Shown in pieces: positions 26,030-34,702 of a DNA stretch of 64,000 nucleotides. The DNA is taken from positions 434,001-498,000 of the forward strand of contig JADLDO010000028.1 in NCBI GenBank assembly GCA_020846635.1. Direction: 5' to 3'. The position numbers were made by a program, and so were the translations under genes. The notes under the pieces are model-generated. The model did no database searches and was not told the origin of the DNA. It saw only the letters and a list, made by a program, of their open reading frames with translations. Positions within the stretch are counted from its first letter, which is position 1. Every line of letters begins with the position of its first letter. The stretch comes from Caldilineaceae bacterium (GTDB lineage: Bacteria > Chloroflexota > Anaerolineae > Caldilineales > Caldilineaceae).

Positions 26030-27258
26030 AGATTACGGGGATTCGTACGGTTTTGGCGGCTCTGGGAGCCAAAAATTGTGTTTTTGTGCTGGTGGAAACG
26101 GACGAGGGCATCACCGGCTTGGGGGAGACTGTCCTCAAACGCCGCTCGAAGATGATCGAGGCGGGCATCCACGCACTGGGGCGTTACCTAATCGGCAAAG
26201 ACCCGACCTGTATCGAGGAACATTGGGAAAAGATGTACCGTGATTCCTTTTGGGTGGGCGGGCCGATGGCGACCACGCCACTCAGCGCCGTGGAAATTGC
26301 GCTGTGGGACATCATGGGCCAAAGTCTGGGCGTGCCGATCTACAAACTGATGGGCGGGCCGACGCGCGATCGTGTCCCGGTCTACTGTCACTGTGCAGCG
26401 GGCGCAACGCCGGAAGAATTCGCTGCCAATGCGCTTGCCTGTGTCCAGCGTGGCTATCGCGCGCTCAAGGTGACGCTGCCCCTTTTCTATGGCGGGCAAC
26501 ACAACGTGAAGATGGCCCCCATTGAATCCAGCCAGGGTGAACACAGCCAGGGTGAGCGGCCCAACTTTGGCTATTCGGGTACGTGGGGCGAGATTGACCG
26601 CAGCCTGAAGGAGACTGAACTGCTGCCCCCCGATACCTACCGTCGTATTGCAGAGTTCTTCGCCGCGGCGCGTGAGGCTGTTGGGCCCGATATTCACCTG
26701 ATGGTCGATTGTCATGGGCGTCTTAGCCCTGCCAACGCCATCCGACTCTGTGAAGCACTGGCTGATTTTGATCTGCTCTTTATTGAGGAGCCTACGCCAC
26801 CCGAAAATGTGGAAGCGCTCAAGCAGGTCAGCAGCCGCAGTTCGGTGCCGATTGCCGCGGGCGAACGCTGGTCAACGATTTACGATGCGCGCCGCTTTCT
26901 TGGTCCACAGTCGCTCGCCATTGCCCAACCCGATGTGGTCAACTGTGGCGGCTTGATGCAGGCGAAAAAGATCGCGGCTTTGGCCGAAGCGGAATACATC
27001 AGCCTGGCTCCCCACAATCCCAACGGCCCGGTCGCCACTTGCGCCAATGTTCACCTGGCTGCCAGCATTCCCAACTTCCTCATTCTGGAGACCATCGGCT
27101 CGGACGAAGACAAGGCGTTGCAAGCACAGGTCATCGACCCACCGCTGCGTTTTGAAGACGGCTGCCTGCTCCTGCCCACAGGCCCCGGACTCGGCATACG
27201 TCTCAACGAAGAAGTGTGCAAGCAGTTCCCCTACCAGCCCTTTGAGGGGTGGCGTTGA
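26026..27258 (+). CDS. Enolase-superfamily sugar-acid dehydratase (mandelate racemase/galactonate dehydratase-like)
   Basis: A 410-residue enolase-superfamily enzyme: N-terminal capping domain (about 1-120), then the barrel with metal and acid/base residues D228 and H230 in MVDCHGRLS, E254 in LFIEEP, E280 in AAGERWS and H330 in LAPHNPNGPVA. The D-x-H, E, E and PHNP-x-GP set is that of the D-mannonate/D-galactonate dehydratase group. A 15-nt-period duplication gives SSQGEHSQGE at about 168-177, in a surface loop. It overlaps the DapA-like gene by 4 nt and would supply the 2-keto-3-deoxy acid for that aldolase (inference). Confidence 0.87.
   Translation: MKITGIRTVLAALGAKNCVFVLVETDEGITGLGETVLKRRSKMIEAGIHALGRYLIGKDPTCIEEHWEKMYRDSFWVGGPMATTPLSAVEIALWDIMGQSLGVPIYKLMGGPTRDRVPVYCHCAAGATPEEFAANALACVQRGYRALKVTLPLFYGGQHNVKMAPIESSQGEHSQGERPNFGYSGTWGEIDRSLKETELLPPDTYRRIAEFFAAAREAVGPDIHLMVDCHGRLSPANAIRLCEALADFDLLFIEEPTPPENVEALKQVSSRSSVPIAAGERWSTIYDARRFLGPQSLAIAQPDVVNCGGLMQAKKIAALAEAEYISLAPHNPNGPVATCANVHLAASIPNFLILETIGSDEDKALQAQVIDPPLRFEDGCLLLPTGPGLGIRLNEEVCKQFPYQPFEGWR
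26530..26555 (+). repeat. 15-nt-period repeat inside the first dehydratase gene
   Basis: AGCCAGGGTGA at 26530-26540 and 26545-26555 encodes SQGEHSQGE. In frame, in a loop insertion. Confidence 0.65.
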
Positions 27259-27307
27259 ATCGTCGCACGCTTGTTCAATCCTATGACACTCGATATTGAG
27301 GTGAACC

Positions 27308-28519
27308 ATGCAGAAGGCAAATTTGATGAGCAATACTGAATATGGTCTTTCCGGCTATGATGCGTTGGCCGCGGCGCGTCAAGGCGAAGTCAAAATTACT
27401 GCGATCAAGGCGCTGCAGTTGAAGGAGCGGGGAACGCTGATCAAGGTGGAAACCAATGCCGGGATCAGCGGCTATGGCGAATGTCACGGCAGTGGCCCGT
27501 TGGCGCGCGAGGTGATCGAGACGTTAGAGGGGCCTCGGCTGCCCCACTTGGGGTTGATCGGCAAAGACCCGCTGGCGATCCAGGTACATTTTCACAATAT
27601 GTTTTATGCCTATCCACAGCGGGGACGGGCGGTGCGGATTCTGAGCGGCATCGACATTGCGCTGTGGGATCTGGCGGGCAAATTGCTCAACCAACCTGTC
27701 TCCAAATTGCTTGGCGGCAACTTCCGCGACCGGATTCGCCTCTATTCCCATTGTGGTGGTGGCGACTTCCTGAGCAAGGACGAGTGGCGCGACCGGGCGC
27801 AGGAGTTGAAGGAGGACCCGCATGGCTTCAAAGCCTTCAAGATCGACATCCATCATGTGCTCAAGGTTCCCATGCAGCAATTTACGCCGAGCATTGGCCC
27901 GCAGGAGGCGCGCGACGTGCATCGCGCCTATGTCTTGGCGCGTGAAGCCCTGGGCGATGATATAGACATCATTGTGCATTGTCACAATGAGCTTGATCTC
28001 GCCAGCGCCATTCGTGTGGCAGAGGCGGTGGAGCCGATCAAGCCGCTGTTTTACGAAGACCCGCTTGCCCCCACCTACTCCGAGGCGTGGTCAACGCTGC
28101 GTCAGGCAACGCGGCTCACGATCATGACCGGCGAAAATATCGAACTCGCCGAAAACGCCTTGCCCTTCCTCCAAAATCCTGTGATCGACGTGCTCCAGCC
28201 CGACCTCATCAACTCCGGCGGCATCACCGGCACCAAGATGATCGCCGACCTTGCCGCGCTCTATCGTGTGCCCGTCTGCCTGCACAATGTCAGTGGCTTG
28301 CTGCTGAACATGGCTTCGCAGCAGTTTTCGGCGGCGACCTTCAATTCGCCCATGATGGAGTGTACGCGGCGCGCCGATCAGCTTCAATGGATGAACCCGA
28401 ACCCGCTGGAGATTGCAGACGGCTATATGAAAGTCTCCACGCGCCCTGGTTTGGGTGTGGAATTAGACGAGGATTACTTGAAATCGCAGCGCGCAGAGGG
28501 TGAGCCGTGGTGGGAGTGA
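27308..28519 (+). CDS. Second enolase-superfamily (mandelate racemase/muconate lactonizing) enzyme
   Basis: A 403-residue paralogue distinct from the previous gene. Capping domain residues 30-150; barrel residues visible are D220 in DIDIIVHCHNEL (with H224/H226), E250 in LFYEDPLA, E276 in MTGENIE and H326 in CLHNVSG. The YEDP/TGENIE/LHNVSG pattern is of the mandelate-racemase subgroup, most probably a sugar-acid dehydratase. Two dehydratases beside one aldolase suggest either two epimeric substrates or a multi-sugar pathway (inference). It starts 49 nt after the first dehydratase; AGGTGAACC precedes the ATG. Confidence 0.86.
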   Translation: MQKANLMSNTEYGLSGYDALAAARQGEVKITAIKALQLKERGTLIKVETNAGISGYGECHGSGPLAREVIETLEGPRLPHLGLIGKDPLAIQVHFHNMFYAYPQRGRAVRILSGIDIALWDLAGKLLNQPVSKLLGGNFRDRIRLYSHCGGGDFLSKDEWRDRAQELKEDPHGFKAFKIDIHHVLKVPMQQFTPSIGPQEARDVHRAYVLAREALGDDIDIIVHCHNELDLASAIRVAEAVEPIKPLFYEDPLAPTYSEAWSTLRQATRLTIMTGENIELAENALPFLQNPVIDVLQPDLINSGGITGTKMIADLAALYRVPVCLHNVSGLLLNMASQQFSAATFNSPMMECTRRADQLQWMNPNPLEIADGYMKVSTRPGLGVELDEDYLKSQRAEGEPWWE

Positions 28520-28536
28520 GAAGTGATTGGTACTTC

Positions 28537-28564
28537 TTTGCAGAAAAGATTTTGCAGAAAAGAT
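28537..28564 (+). repeat. Perfect 14-bp tandem duplication
   Basis: TTTGCAGAAAAGAT occurs at 28537-28550 and again at 28551-28564 without a mismatch, just upstream of the GNAT gene start. Confidence 0.9.
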
Positions 28565-28573
28565 AAAGAAAGA

Positions 28574-29065
28574 ATGGTTATGGATATTCAGATTCGAACA
28601 GGCAGCGACGAGGACATTGCCGAGTTGGTTCCCTTGTCCTTGTTGGCGTGGGAGCCTGTTTTTGATTCATTTCGGCAAGTCATGGGGCCAGAGATCTATA
28701 CAATCGTTTTCCCAGAGTGGCAAGCGACGCAAAAAGAGACAGTCGAAACGTACTGTGCCGCGCGTGAGGATCGTACGCTCTTGATTGCAGAAGTTGATGG
28801 CAAGTTAGCCGGCTTTCTCGTCTATGAGCTAAATCACAAAGACAAGACGGGCGTCGTTCAATTACTCGCTGTGCATCCGCACTATCAAAACGGCGGAATC
28901 GGCACAGAATTAAACGATTTCGCGCTCGTCAAAATGAAAGAAAGTGGCATGAAGCTGGCTTCGGTAAGCACAGGCGGCGATCCAGGGCACGCCCCGGCGC
29001 GAAGAGCCTATGAGAAGGCAGGTTATACCGCTATACCTCAGGTCTGGTATTGTAAGGCTTTATAG
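28574..29065 (+). CDS. GNAT-family N-acetyltransferase
   Basis: About 163 residues. The acetyl-CoA loop is QNGGIGTEL after LLAVHPHYQ, with the N-terminal MDIQIRTGSDEDIAELVPL and C-terminal AYEKAGYTAIPQVWYCK typical of the family. The ATG at 28574 (MVMDIQ) follows AAAGAAAG; an ATG two codons later or an upstream GTG at 28523 (inside the 14-bp repeat) are alternatives. Substrate unknown. It may be co-transcribed with the dehydratases but need not be functionally linked. Confidence 0.82.
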   Translation: MVMDIQIRTGSDEDIAELVPLSLLAWEPVFDSFRQVMGPEIYTIVFPEWQATQKETVETYCAAREDRTLLIAEVDGKLAGFLVYELNHKDKTGVVQLLAVHPHYQNGGIGTELNDFALVKMKESGMKLASVSTGGDPGHAPARRAYEKAGYTAIPQVWYCKAL

Positions 29066-29080
29066 GACGCACGCAGAAAA

Positions 29081-29109
29081 CCCTCCTGCGCCCATTGGGC
29101 GCAGGAGGG
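29081..29109 (-). terminator. Terminator at the convergent end of the sugar ABC operon
   Basis: CCCTCCTGCGCCC (29081-29093) and GGGCGCAGGAGGG (29097-29109) form a perfect 13-bp stem with a 3-nt loop. On the minus strand it is followed by TTTT (29080-29077), so it works as a Rho-independent terminator for the binding-protein gene; it also closes the plus-strand GNAT gene. Confidence 0.85.
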
Positions 29110-29119
29110 GATGTTGTTT

Positions 29120-30424
29120 CTACTGCGCCGCGGCCTCCACGTTTTCGGCATTGTAGATCGTGAATGGCCCCATCAAGACGCGCAGGCCTGCATCGCGCGT
29201 CGGGTCTTTCTCGATGGTGAACTCACCCATGCGACCAGCAGTGAAGGTCTGGCCTTCCTCTGCCGTGATCGCACCAGTGGCTAACTGGTAGGCCACATGG
29301 TAGGTAAGATAGCCCAGGTCTACAAAGCTCCAGAGCGCAAATTCAGGCGCACAGCCGTTGAGCGTATAGGAAACCATCTCCGCAGGCAAGCCCAGCCCGC
29401 TGACCTTGACCTCTTCGCACAAGCCCTCATCCTGCATGGCCTTAGCAGCGGAAGCAATCCCGACGGTGGTCGGAGCCATAATCAATTTGAGGTCGGGGTA
29501 CTGGTCGACAAGAGCGAGGGCCTGGTTGTAGCTTTCCTCAGATTGGTCATTGCCATAGACTGTATCAACTAGCTCAAGATTGGCATACTTGGGATCGGCC
29601 AGCGCCTCGTTCAGTGCCGCAATCCAGGCGTTCTGGTTGGCGGCGTCGGGCGAGGCAGAGAGGATGGCAAATTGACCGCCATCGTCGCCGAGGATGTTCA
29701 ATGCCATGTCCGCCATCACCACGCCGGTTTCATCGAAATCGACCTGGGCCACAAAGACATCTTCACCCTCTGCCGAAGGGATGGGCGAATCCCAGGTGAC
29801 AACGGTCATGCCTGCATCGTGGGCAGCCTGGGCGGCTGGAGCAAGCTGGTCACCGGCGTTGTTGGAGATCATGATGGCATCAACGCCCTGCGTGGTGGCA
29901 GTGGTCAGAATTTCAATCTGCCCCGCAACGCTGTTTTCGGGTGTTGGCCCCAAGAATTCAAGCGTGCCTGTGTTGCCCACCTCTTCATGCGCTTCCATCG
30001 CCCCCTGGTGCGCCTGGTCAAAGACCAGGATACCGAGGAACTTGGGCATCAGCACCATGTTGACCGCTCCACCTTCGCTGGCAGCGCCTTCAGCAGCTCC
30101 CTCGGTTGCTGTGGTCTCCTCCGTGGCTGTGACATCCTCGGTGGAGGTCATTTCTTCCGTTGAAGTCACTTCCTCGGTTCCGGTCGCCTCTTCGGTTCCG
30201 GTCACTTCCTCTGTCTCTGTCACCCCCTCCGACTCCGTCACCTCGGTTTCCTCTGTGGCTGCGGGTGCTTCGGTGGCTGCGGGAGCCTCAGTCGCTGCAG
30301 GGGCTTCGGTTGCCGCGGGTGCTTCTGTCGCTGCCGGGGCTTCCGACCCTCCGCCACCACCACAGGCTGCCAACAGCAGCGTCAGTACGACAAGAATGGC
30401 TACAGATTTGAAAACCTTGCTCAT
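29120..30424 (-). CDS. Sugar ABC transporter substrate-binding lipoprotein (RhaS-like, type I periplasmic fold)
   Basis: A 434-residue exported lipoprotein: signal peptide with lipobox LLAACGGGG (cysteine 21), then an Ala/Thr/Glu/Pro linker of about 95 residues (AATEAP hexads followed by TGTEEV-like hexads), then a RbsB/LacI-type sugar-binding domain. Segments such as [58 protein letters not shown] and [15 protein letters not shown] closely resemble the rhamnose-binding RhaS as I remember it. Ligand is thus probably a deoxyhexose or related sugar (inference). AAAGGAG ribosome site. Last gene of the four-gene importer operon, 71 nt after a permease. Confidence 0.9.
   Translation of the reverse strand: MSKVFKSVAILVVLTLLLAACGGGGGSEAPAATEAPAATEAPAATEAPAATEAPAATEETEVTESEGVTETEEVTGTEEATGTEEVTSTEEMTSTEDVTATEETTATEGAAEGAASEGGAVNMVLMPKFLGILVFDQAHQGAMEAHEEVGNTGTLEFLGPTPENSVAGQIEILTTATTQGVDAIMISNNAGDQLAPAAQAAHDAGMTVVTWDSPIPSAEGEDVFVAQVDFDETGVVMADMALNILGDDGGQFAILSASPDAANQNAWIAALNEALADPKYANLELVDTVYGNDQSEESYNQALALVDQYPDLKLIMAPTTVGIASAAKAMQDEGLCEEVKVSGLGLPAEMVSYTLNGCAPEFALWSFVDLGYLTYHVAYQLATGAITAEEGQTFTAGRMGEFTIEKDPTRDAGLRVLMGPFTIYNAENVEAAAQ
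30256..30345 (-). repeat. 18-bp tandem repeats encoding the lipoprotein linker
   Basis: Five 18-bp units encode five APAATE-type hexapeptides directly after the lipobox region. More degenerate hexads (T-x-T-E-E-V type) continue to about 30090. The linker probably spaces the binding domain from the membrane. Confidence 0.75.
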
Positions 30425-30495
30425 ACAGTTTCTCCTTTGTCGATAACGAACTGGGTAGAAAACTAACAGTCAAGCAAAGATCAGAGAGGAATTGC

Positions 30496-31503
30496 TCATG
30501 GTAGGGTGGGGTCTCCCTCTGCCACCACCGCGCGGCCCAAGCGCCGTCGCCGCCAAATTTCGCGTACATGCTGGGCGAGGTTGGGTACGAGCACCGACAG
30601 GATCAGCAGCACGCCGACAACGCCTGTTTGGATATGCCCACTCAGGTTAGCGAGCGACATACCGTTGCGTAAATTGAGAATCAGCAGGATCGACAGCCCC
30701 ACGCCGACCAACGAGCCGGTACCGCCAAAGATGCTAACGCCACCCAAGAGTACCATTGTAATAATGTCTAGCTCGAAGCCCAGCGCCAGATCGCCGCGCA
30801 CCGCGCCCAGGCGTGCCGCAAAGAGCAGCCCTGCCAACGCCGAAAGCAGCCCGGAAGCCATAAAGAGGATCATCTTCACGCGCTGTACCTTGACACCAGA
30901 GTAGCGCGCCACCTCCTGGCTGTTGCCGATCACATAGATATAGCGGCCAAAGCCGGAAAATTGCAGGACGACAAGCGCGATCAGGTAAAGCACAAAAAAG
31001 ACGATCAACGCCAGCGGCAAAGGCCCCAAGATCGGCTGTTGGCCCAAGCGGTCGAACCAGGCGGGAAACTCCCCAATCGAACGATCTTCCAGCAAAATGC
31101 GCGCTGCGCCCCGGTAGCCGATCAGTCCGGCGAGCGTCACCGCCAGCGAGGGCAGCCCCATGTAGGCAATCCAAAAGCCGTTGAAGGCCCCCGCTGCCAA
31201 CCCAGCCAGCAGCCCCGCCAGCAGCCCCACCGGCATCGACACACCGTTTTCCCACAGCGCGGCCATGATGCATGCCGCCAGCCCCATGACTGATGCTACC
31301 GACAGATCGATCTCACCGTTGATAATGATCATCGTCATGATCAGCGCCACGATGATCTTCTCAATCGACAGCATAAAGAGATTGATCAGATTGCCCACGC
31401 TGAGATAATAGGGTGTCTGTAACGCGTTCAAGGCAATCGACACCAGCAGAAGAAGCAGTAAAAGCCCTTCCCAACTCCTGAACCATTGGCTGCTACGCTG
31501 CAT
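30496..31503 (-). CDS. Sugar ABC transporter permease (RbsC family)
   Basis: A 335-residue integral membrane protein with about 8-10 hydrophobic helices. Family sequence [19 protein letters not shown] near residue 66 and the cytoplasmic coupling segment [20 protein letters not shown] are those of the BPD_transp_2 (ribose/rhamnose-type) permeases, with [17 protein letters not shown] near the C-terminus. It overlaps the upstream permease by 11 nt. GGGGAG ribosome site. It forms the channel together with the next gene. Confidence 0.9.
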   Translation of the reverse strand: MQRSSQWFRSWEGLLLLLLLVSIALNALQTPYYLSVGNLINLFMLSIEKIIVALIMTMIIINGEIDLSVASVMGLAACIMAALWENGVSMPVGLLAGLLAGLAAGAFNGFWIAYMGLPSLAVTLAGLIGYRGAARILLEDRSIGEFPAWFDRLGQQPILGPLPLALIVFFVLYLIALVVLQFSGFGRYIYVIGNSQEVARYSGVKVQRVKMILFMASGLLSALAGLLFAARLGAVRGDLALGFELDIITMVLLGGVSIFGGTGSLVGVGLSILLILNLRNGMSLANLSGHIQTGVVGVLLILSVLVPNLAQHVREIWRRRRLGRAVVAEGDPTLP

Positions 31504-32554
31504 GGCGTGGCTCCCCTTCTGCCGGTAGATGCGTTTCGACGCTTTGCGCTTGAAGCCGCTGCGCCCAGAAGAGTTGCAGCCGTTTCAGCAGCACCGCATC
31601 CACCGCCACAGCCAGCAGGATCAAGAGCCCCAGGATCGCATCGCGCCAAAATTCAGAGATCGCCAGCCAGCGGATCAAACTCTGGTCGAGCAGGTCGATC
31701 AGAACTGTGCCGAGCAGCGCCCCCGCAACAGTGCCGGAACCGCCAAAGATGTTGACGCCGCCGACAACCACCGCTGCCACCACCTGTAACTCCAGACCCT
31801 GGCCCGCGACGACGGTGATATTGCCAAAGCGCGCCAGGAACATAAAGCCTGCCAGCCCCGCCAGCGCGCCGCAGATGACAAACGCACCAAAGACAGTGCG
31901 CTGTACGGGCAGCCCGACCATGTGCGCGGCCTCCGGGTTCGAGCCGATGGCATAGAGCCTGCGCCCCCACGGCAGCAGCGTGAGCACAATTTGGAAAATC
32001 AAGACTACGATCAGCGCCAGAACGGTCAACAGGCGAAAATCCAACTCGCCCAGCGAAAAGAGGGTCGCCTGTGGCATATTGACAAGCCATTCCGGCAGAG
32101 AAGCCGTCGTGACGGTCTTGGCCCCTGAATATTCAACCAAGAAGGTGCGATAGATCGCCAGCGTGCCGAGCGTTGTGATGATGGCGGGCACGCGTCCATA
32201 GGCGACCAGCAGCCCATTGAGCGCGCCGAGCGCGCCACCCAAACCGATCGCCATCAGCACAGCCACCAGTGGCAGCATCTCGTTGTTACCGGCGAGCTGC
32301 GTCCCCACAAAGTAGGCGGTAAAACCGACAATCGAGCCCACCGATAGGTCAATGTTGCGCGTCACGACAACAAGCGTCTGACCAACAGCCACCACAGCAA
32401 CAATCGCCGCGCTGGTGGCGATGCGGTTGAAGAAACGCGGCGAGAAGTAGTTTTCAATCTGGCTGCCAAAGATCAACAGGGCTATTACAATAATCAGCAG
32501 CAGGATCAAAACACGTACCTGCTCCGGTCGAAAACGACGCAGCAGCGCGTTCAT
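31493..32554 (-). CDS. Sugar ABC transporter permease (RbsC family)
   Basis: A 353-residue BPD_transp_2 permease, with [38 protein letters not shown] (coupling helix region) and [20 protein letters not shown]. The start overlaps the ATPase gene stop by 4 nt. Two different permeases plus a double ATPase and one binding protein is the RhaTPQS plan. Confidence 0.9.
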   Translation of the reverse strand: MNALLRRFRPEQVRVLILLLIIVIALLIFGSQIENYFSPRFFNRIATSAAIVAVVAVGQTLVVVTRNIDLSVGSIVGFTAYFVGTQLAGNNEMLPLVAVLMAIGLGGALGALNGLLVAYGRVPAIITTLGTLAIYRTFLVEYSGAKTVTTASLPEWLVNMPQATLFSLGELDFRLLTVLALIVVLIFQIVLTLLPWGRRLYAIGSNPEAAHMVGLPVQRTVFGAFVICGALAGLAGFMFLARFGNITVVAGQGLELQVVAAVVVGGVNIFGGSGTVAGALLGTVLIDLLDQSLIRWLAISEFWRDAILGLLILLAVAVDAVLLKRLQLFWAQRLQAQSVETHLPAEGEPRHAA

Positions 32555-34086
32555 GCCCCACCCTGCGCTTCCGGCTCAGTTTCTAACGCCGTCACTGGCT
32601 GCGCTTGTCCCATGGCCGCGGCGAGAATCCTTTCTTGGGTGGCTTCGGCGCGATCAAAGATCGCCATCTGATGCCCCTCGCGCATCACTAGAATACGGTC
32701 ACTCATGGCAAGCACTTCGGGCAGGTCGGAGGAGATGAGGATGATCGCCATGCCCTCTGCTGCCAGGTCGCCGATGATGCGATGCACCTCCGCTTTTGTC
32801 CCTACGTCAATGCCGCGCGTCGGCTCATCAAGGATGAGCAGTTTGGGATGCGTGTTGAGCCACTTTGCCAGCATGACTTTCTGCTGGTTGCCGCCAGAGA
32901 GCTTGCCCACGATCTGCTGCACAGAGGGCGCGCGGATGGCAAGCTGTCGCCGATATGACTCGCCTGTTGCGTTTTCCTCTTTGCGCCGCACCAGCCCCAG
33001 CGCGGCGAGATAGTGGCGCAGCATGGGCAGGGTGATGTTGGTGGTGATGGACATAGGCAAGGTCAGGCCGAGCTGGCGGCGATCCTCGGTTGCGTAGGCA
33101 ATTTGCAGCGCAACCGCCTGCTGTGGCGAGCGGATTTCGACGCGCTGTCCCTCAAAGATCACTTCGCCACTGTCGGCGGGTTCGATGCCAAAGAGGGCAA
33201 GGCCAATGTCAGTACGCCGCGCCCCCACCAGTCCGGCAAGCCCCAACACCTCGCCACGATGAACGTCGAAGCTGATATCGTGAAAGGCGCGTGAGCGGCC
33301 AAGCCCCCGCACCGACATCAAGAGATCGCCTTGCTCATGGGCGCGATGGGCGAAAAAGTCCTCGACCTTGCGCCCCACCATGTCGCGGATGGCGCGTTCT
33401 GCTGTGTATTCGCGCGCCGGCCCTGTCGAGATAAGTTTGCCATCGCGCATGACGGTGATGCGGTCAGCAATGGCAAAGACCTCCTCCATGCGATGGCTGA
33501 TGAAAAGCAGTGCCACCCCTTGCGCGCGCAGGCGGCGCGCCAGCTTGAACAACTGGTCGACTTCATGTGCCGAGAGCGAGGCCGTTGGCTCGTCCATGAT
33601 CAGCACGCGCACCTTGAGCGAGATCGCCTTCGCAATCTCCACCGCCTGCTGTTGGGCCAGGGTCAGCCCGCTGGCTTGGCTGCGTACATCCAGCTTAATA
33701 TCCAACTGCGCCAGGATCTGCTCTGCCTCCTCGTACATGCGCCCCCAATGCAGGAACAGGCCGCGCTGGGCGTGGCTGATGAAGATGTTTTCGGCCACAT
33801 TCAGGTCGGGGAAGATCATCGGCTCTTGGTGGATGGCGGCGATGCCCTGCTTCTGCGCGTCCACTGAGTTATGTACAGAAACCGGCTTGCCGTCGAGCAG
33901 GAGTTGGCCGCGGTCGGGGCGGTGGATGCCGGTCATGATCTTGATCAGCGTGGACTTACCGGCCCCATTCTCACCCAACAGCGCATGAATCTCGCCGGGA
34001 TAGAGGGTCAGCGAAACATCGTCCAACGCTTGGGTCACATCAAAACGCTTGGAGATCTGCTGCATCTCCAATACAGGTGCGCTCAT
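32551..34086 (-). CDS. Sugar ABC transporter ATP-binding protein with two ATPase domains (RbsA/RhaT type)
   Basis: 511 residues with two nucleotide-binding domains. The first has [18 protein letters not shown] (Walker A), a signature region [14 protein letters not shown] and [11 protein letters not shown] (Walker B). The second has the degenerate Walker [17 protein letters not shown] usual in the RbsA group, then [16 protein letters not shown] and [18 protein letters not shown] chose the ATG at 34084-34086 ([10 protein letters not shown]), since the family starts there; the frame is open 44 codons further, reaching into the palindrome next to the promoter. First gene of the operon. Confidence 0.92.
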   Translation of the reverse strand: MSAPVLEMQQISKRFDVTQALDDVSLTLYPGEIHALLGENGAGKSTLIKIMTGIHRPDRGQLLLDGKPVSVHNSVDAQKQGIAAIHQEPMIFPDLNVAENIFISHAQRGLFLHWGRMYEEAEQILAQLDIKLDVRSQASGLTLAQQQAVEIAKAISLKVRVLIMDEPTASLSAHEVDQLFKLARRLRAQGVALLFISHRMEEVFAIADRITVMRDGKLISTGPAREYTAERAIRDMVGRKVEDFFAHRAHEQGDLLMSVRGLGRSRAFHDISFDVHRGEVLGLAGLVGARRTDIGLALFGIEPADSGEVIFEGQRVEIRSPQQAVALQIAYATEDRRQLGLTLPMSITTNITLPMLRHYLAALGLVRRKEENATGESYRRQLAIRAPSVQQIVGKLSGGNQQKVMLAKWLNTHPKLLILDEPTRGIDVGTKAEVHRIIGDLAAEGMAIILISSDLPEVLAMSDRILVMREGHQMAIFDRAEATQERILAAAMGQAQPVTALETEPEAQGGA

Positions 34087-34198
34087 AAAATTCGCTTTGC
34101 ACAATCGCATCCAGCCCGTCTCAAACGGGTAGATCGGGCTAGCGCTTTCGGTTCGGTTTTGCTTTATGGTCAAATTGGGGAAGACAGGCAACACTGCC

Positions 34199-34263
34199 GT
34201 AACAGTGTGCTTACACACTGGTTACGATAGCGCGATTATAGCCCATGCCACTCCTGGCGTCAA
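34199..34263 (-). promoter_or_regulatory. Promoter with overlapping operator-like palindrome for the RhaS-like ABC operon
   Basis: On the minus strand: TTGACG (34263-34258), exactly 17-nt spacer, TATAAT (34240-34235). Immediately downstream, CAGTGTG-ctta-CACACTG (34203-34220) is a perfect palindrome, extended on both sides by GTAA/GTTAC with a one-base bulge. The palindrome would cover about +8 to +26, a classic repressor position. The leader to the ATPase start is about 140 nt. Confidence 0.75.
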
Positions 34264-34702
34264 TCAGTCAAACGAAGCTCATTGGACCATGGCGGAATTT
34301 AGTCTCTATTGACGAATGACAAGTAGCAATCACGAAGGAATTTGCGACCAGATGTGACTGTTCCTATGACTGCTTCCCGTACCGTATGCTGCTAGACTAC
34401 CCATTGATAGTCCTGGCAACTTCCACTGGCCGGATGATCGCCCACAGCAGCGCATTTATTCGCCTTCCCAATTCATCTATGGCCCTGGGTTGATATACCT
34501 AGTTTCACCAATGCTTGGTGGCACTGCATGAGCTAAGTTTGCTACCTATCTACCTGTCACCTGTGTCGTTTACGGGAATGGGCTAGATCGCGTTGAGCAA
34601 CGGTTTGGAAACGTTTTGATTGTTATGCTCAGGCTGGTTTCACAAAAATACCGTTACACGAGTGCTCCAGTAAGTACCTTATTCGGAACAAGGAGATATT
34701 AA
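34264..34702. other. Divergent intergenic region without recognisable genes
   Basis: About 440 nt between the ABC operon promoter and the secreted VWA protein. I see no gene, tRNA or strong hairpin. The only clear signal is the AAGGAG ribosome site just before 34703. Confidence 0.5.

Noticed and set aside
30090..30345. Possible CRISPR-like or minisatellite array
   Set aside because: The repeats are 18-bp coding units inside the binding-lipoprotein linker, with no spacers.
29694..30446. 250-codon plus-strand frame rich in Val/Ser/Ala opposite the lipoprotein gene
   Set aside because: It is the antisense reading of the Thr/Glu/Ala hexapeptide linker; the repeats look protein-like only by periodicity.
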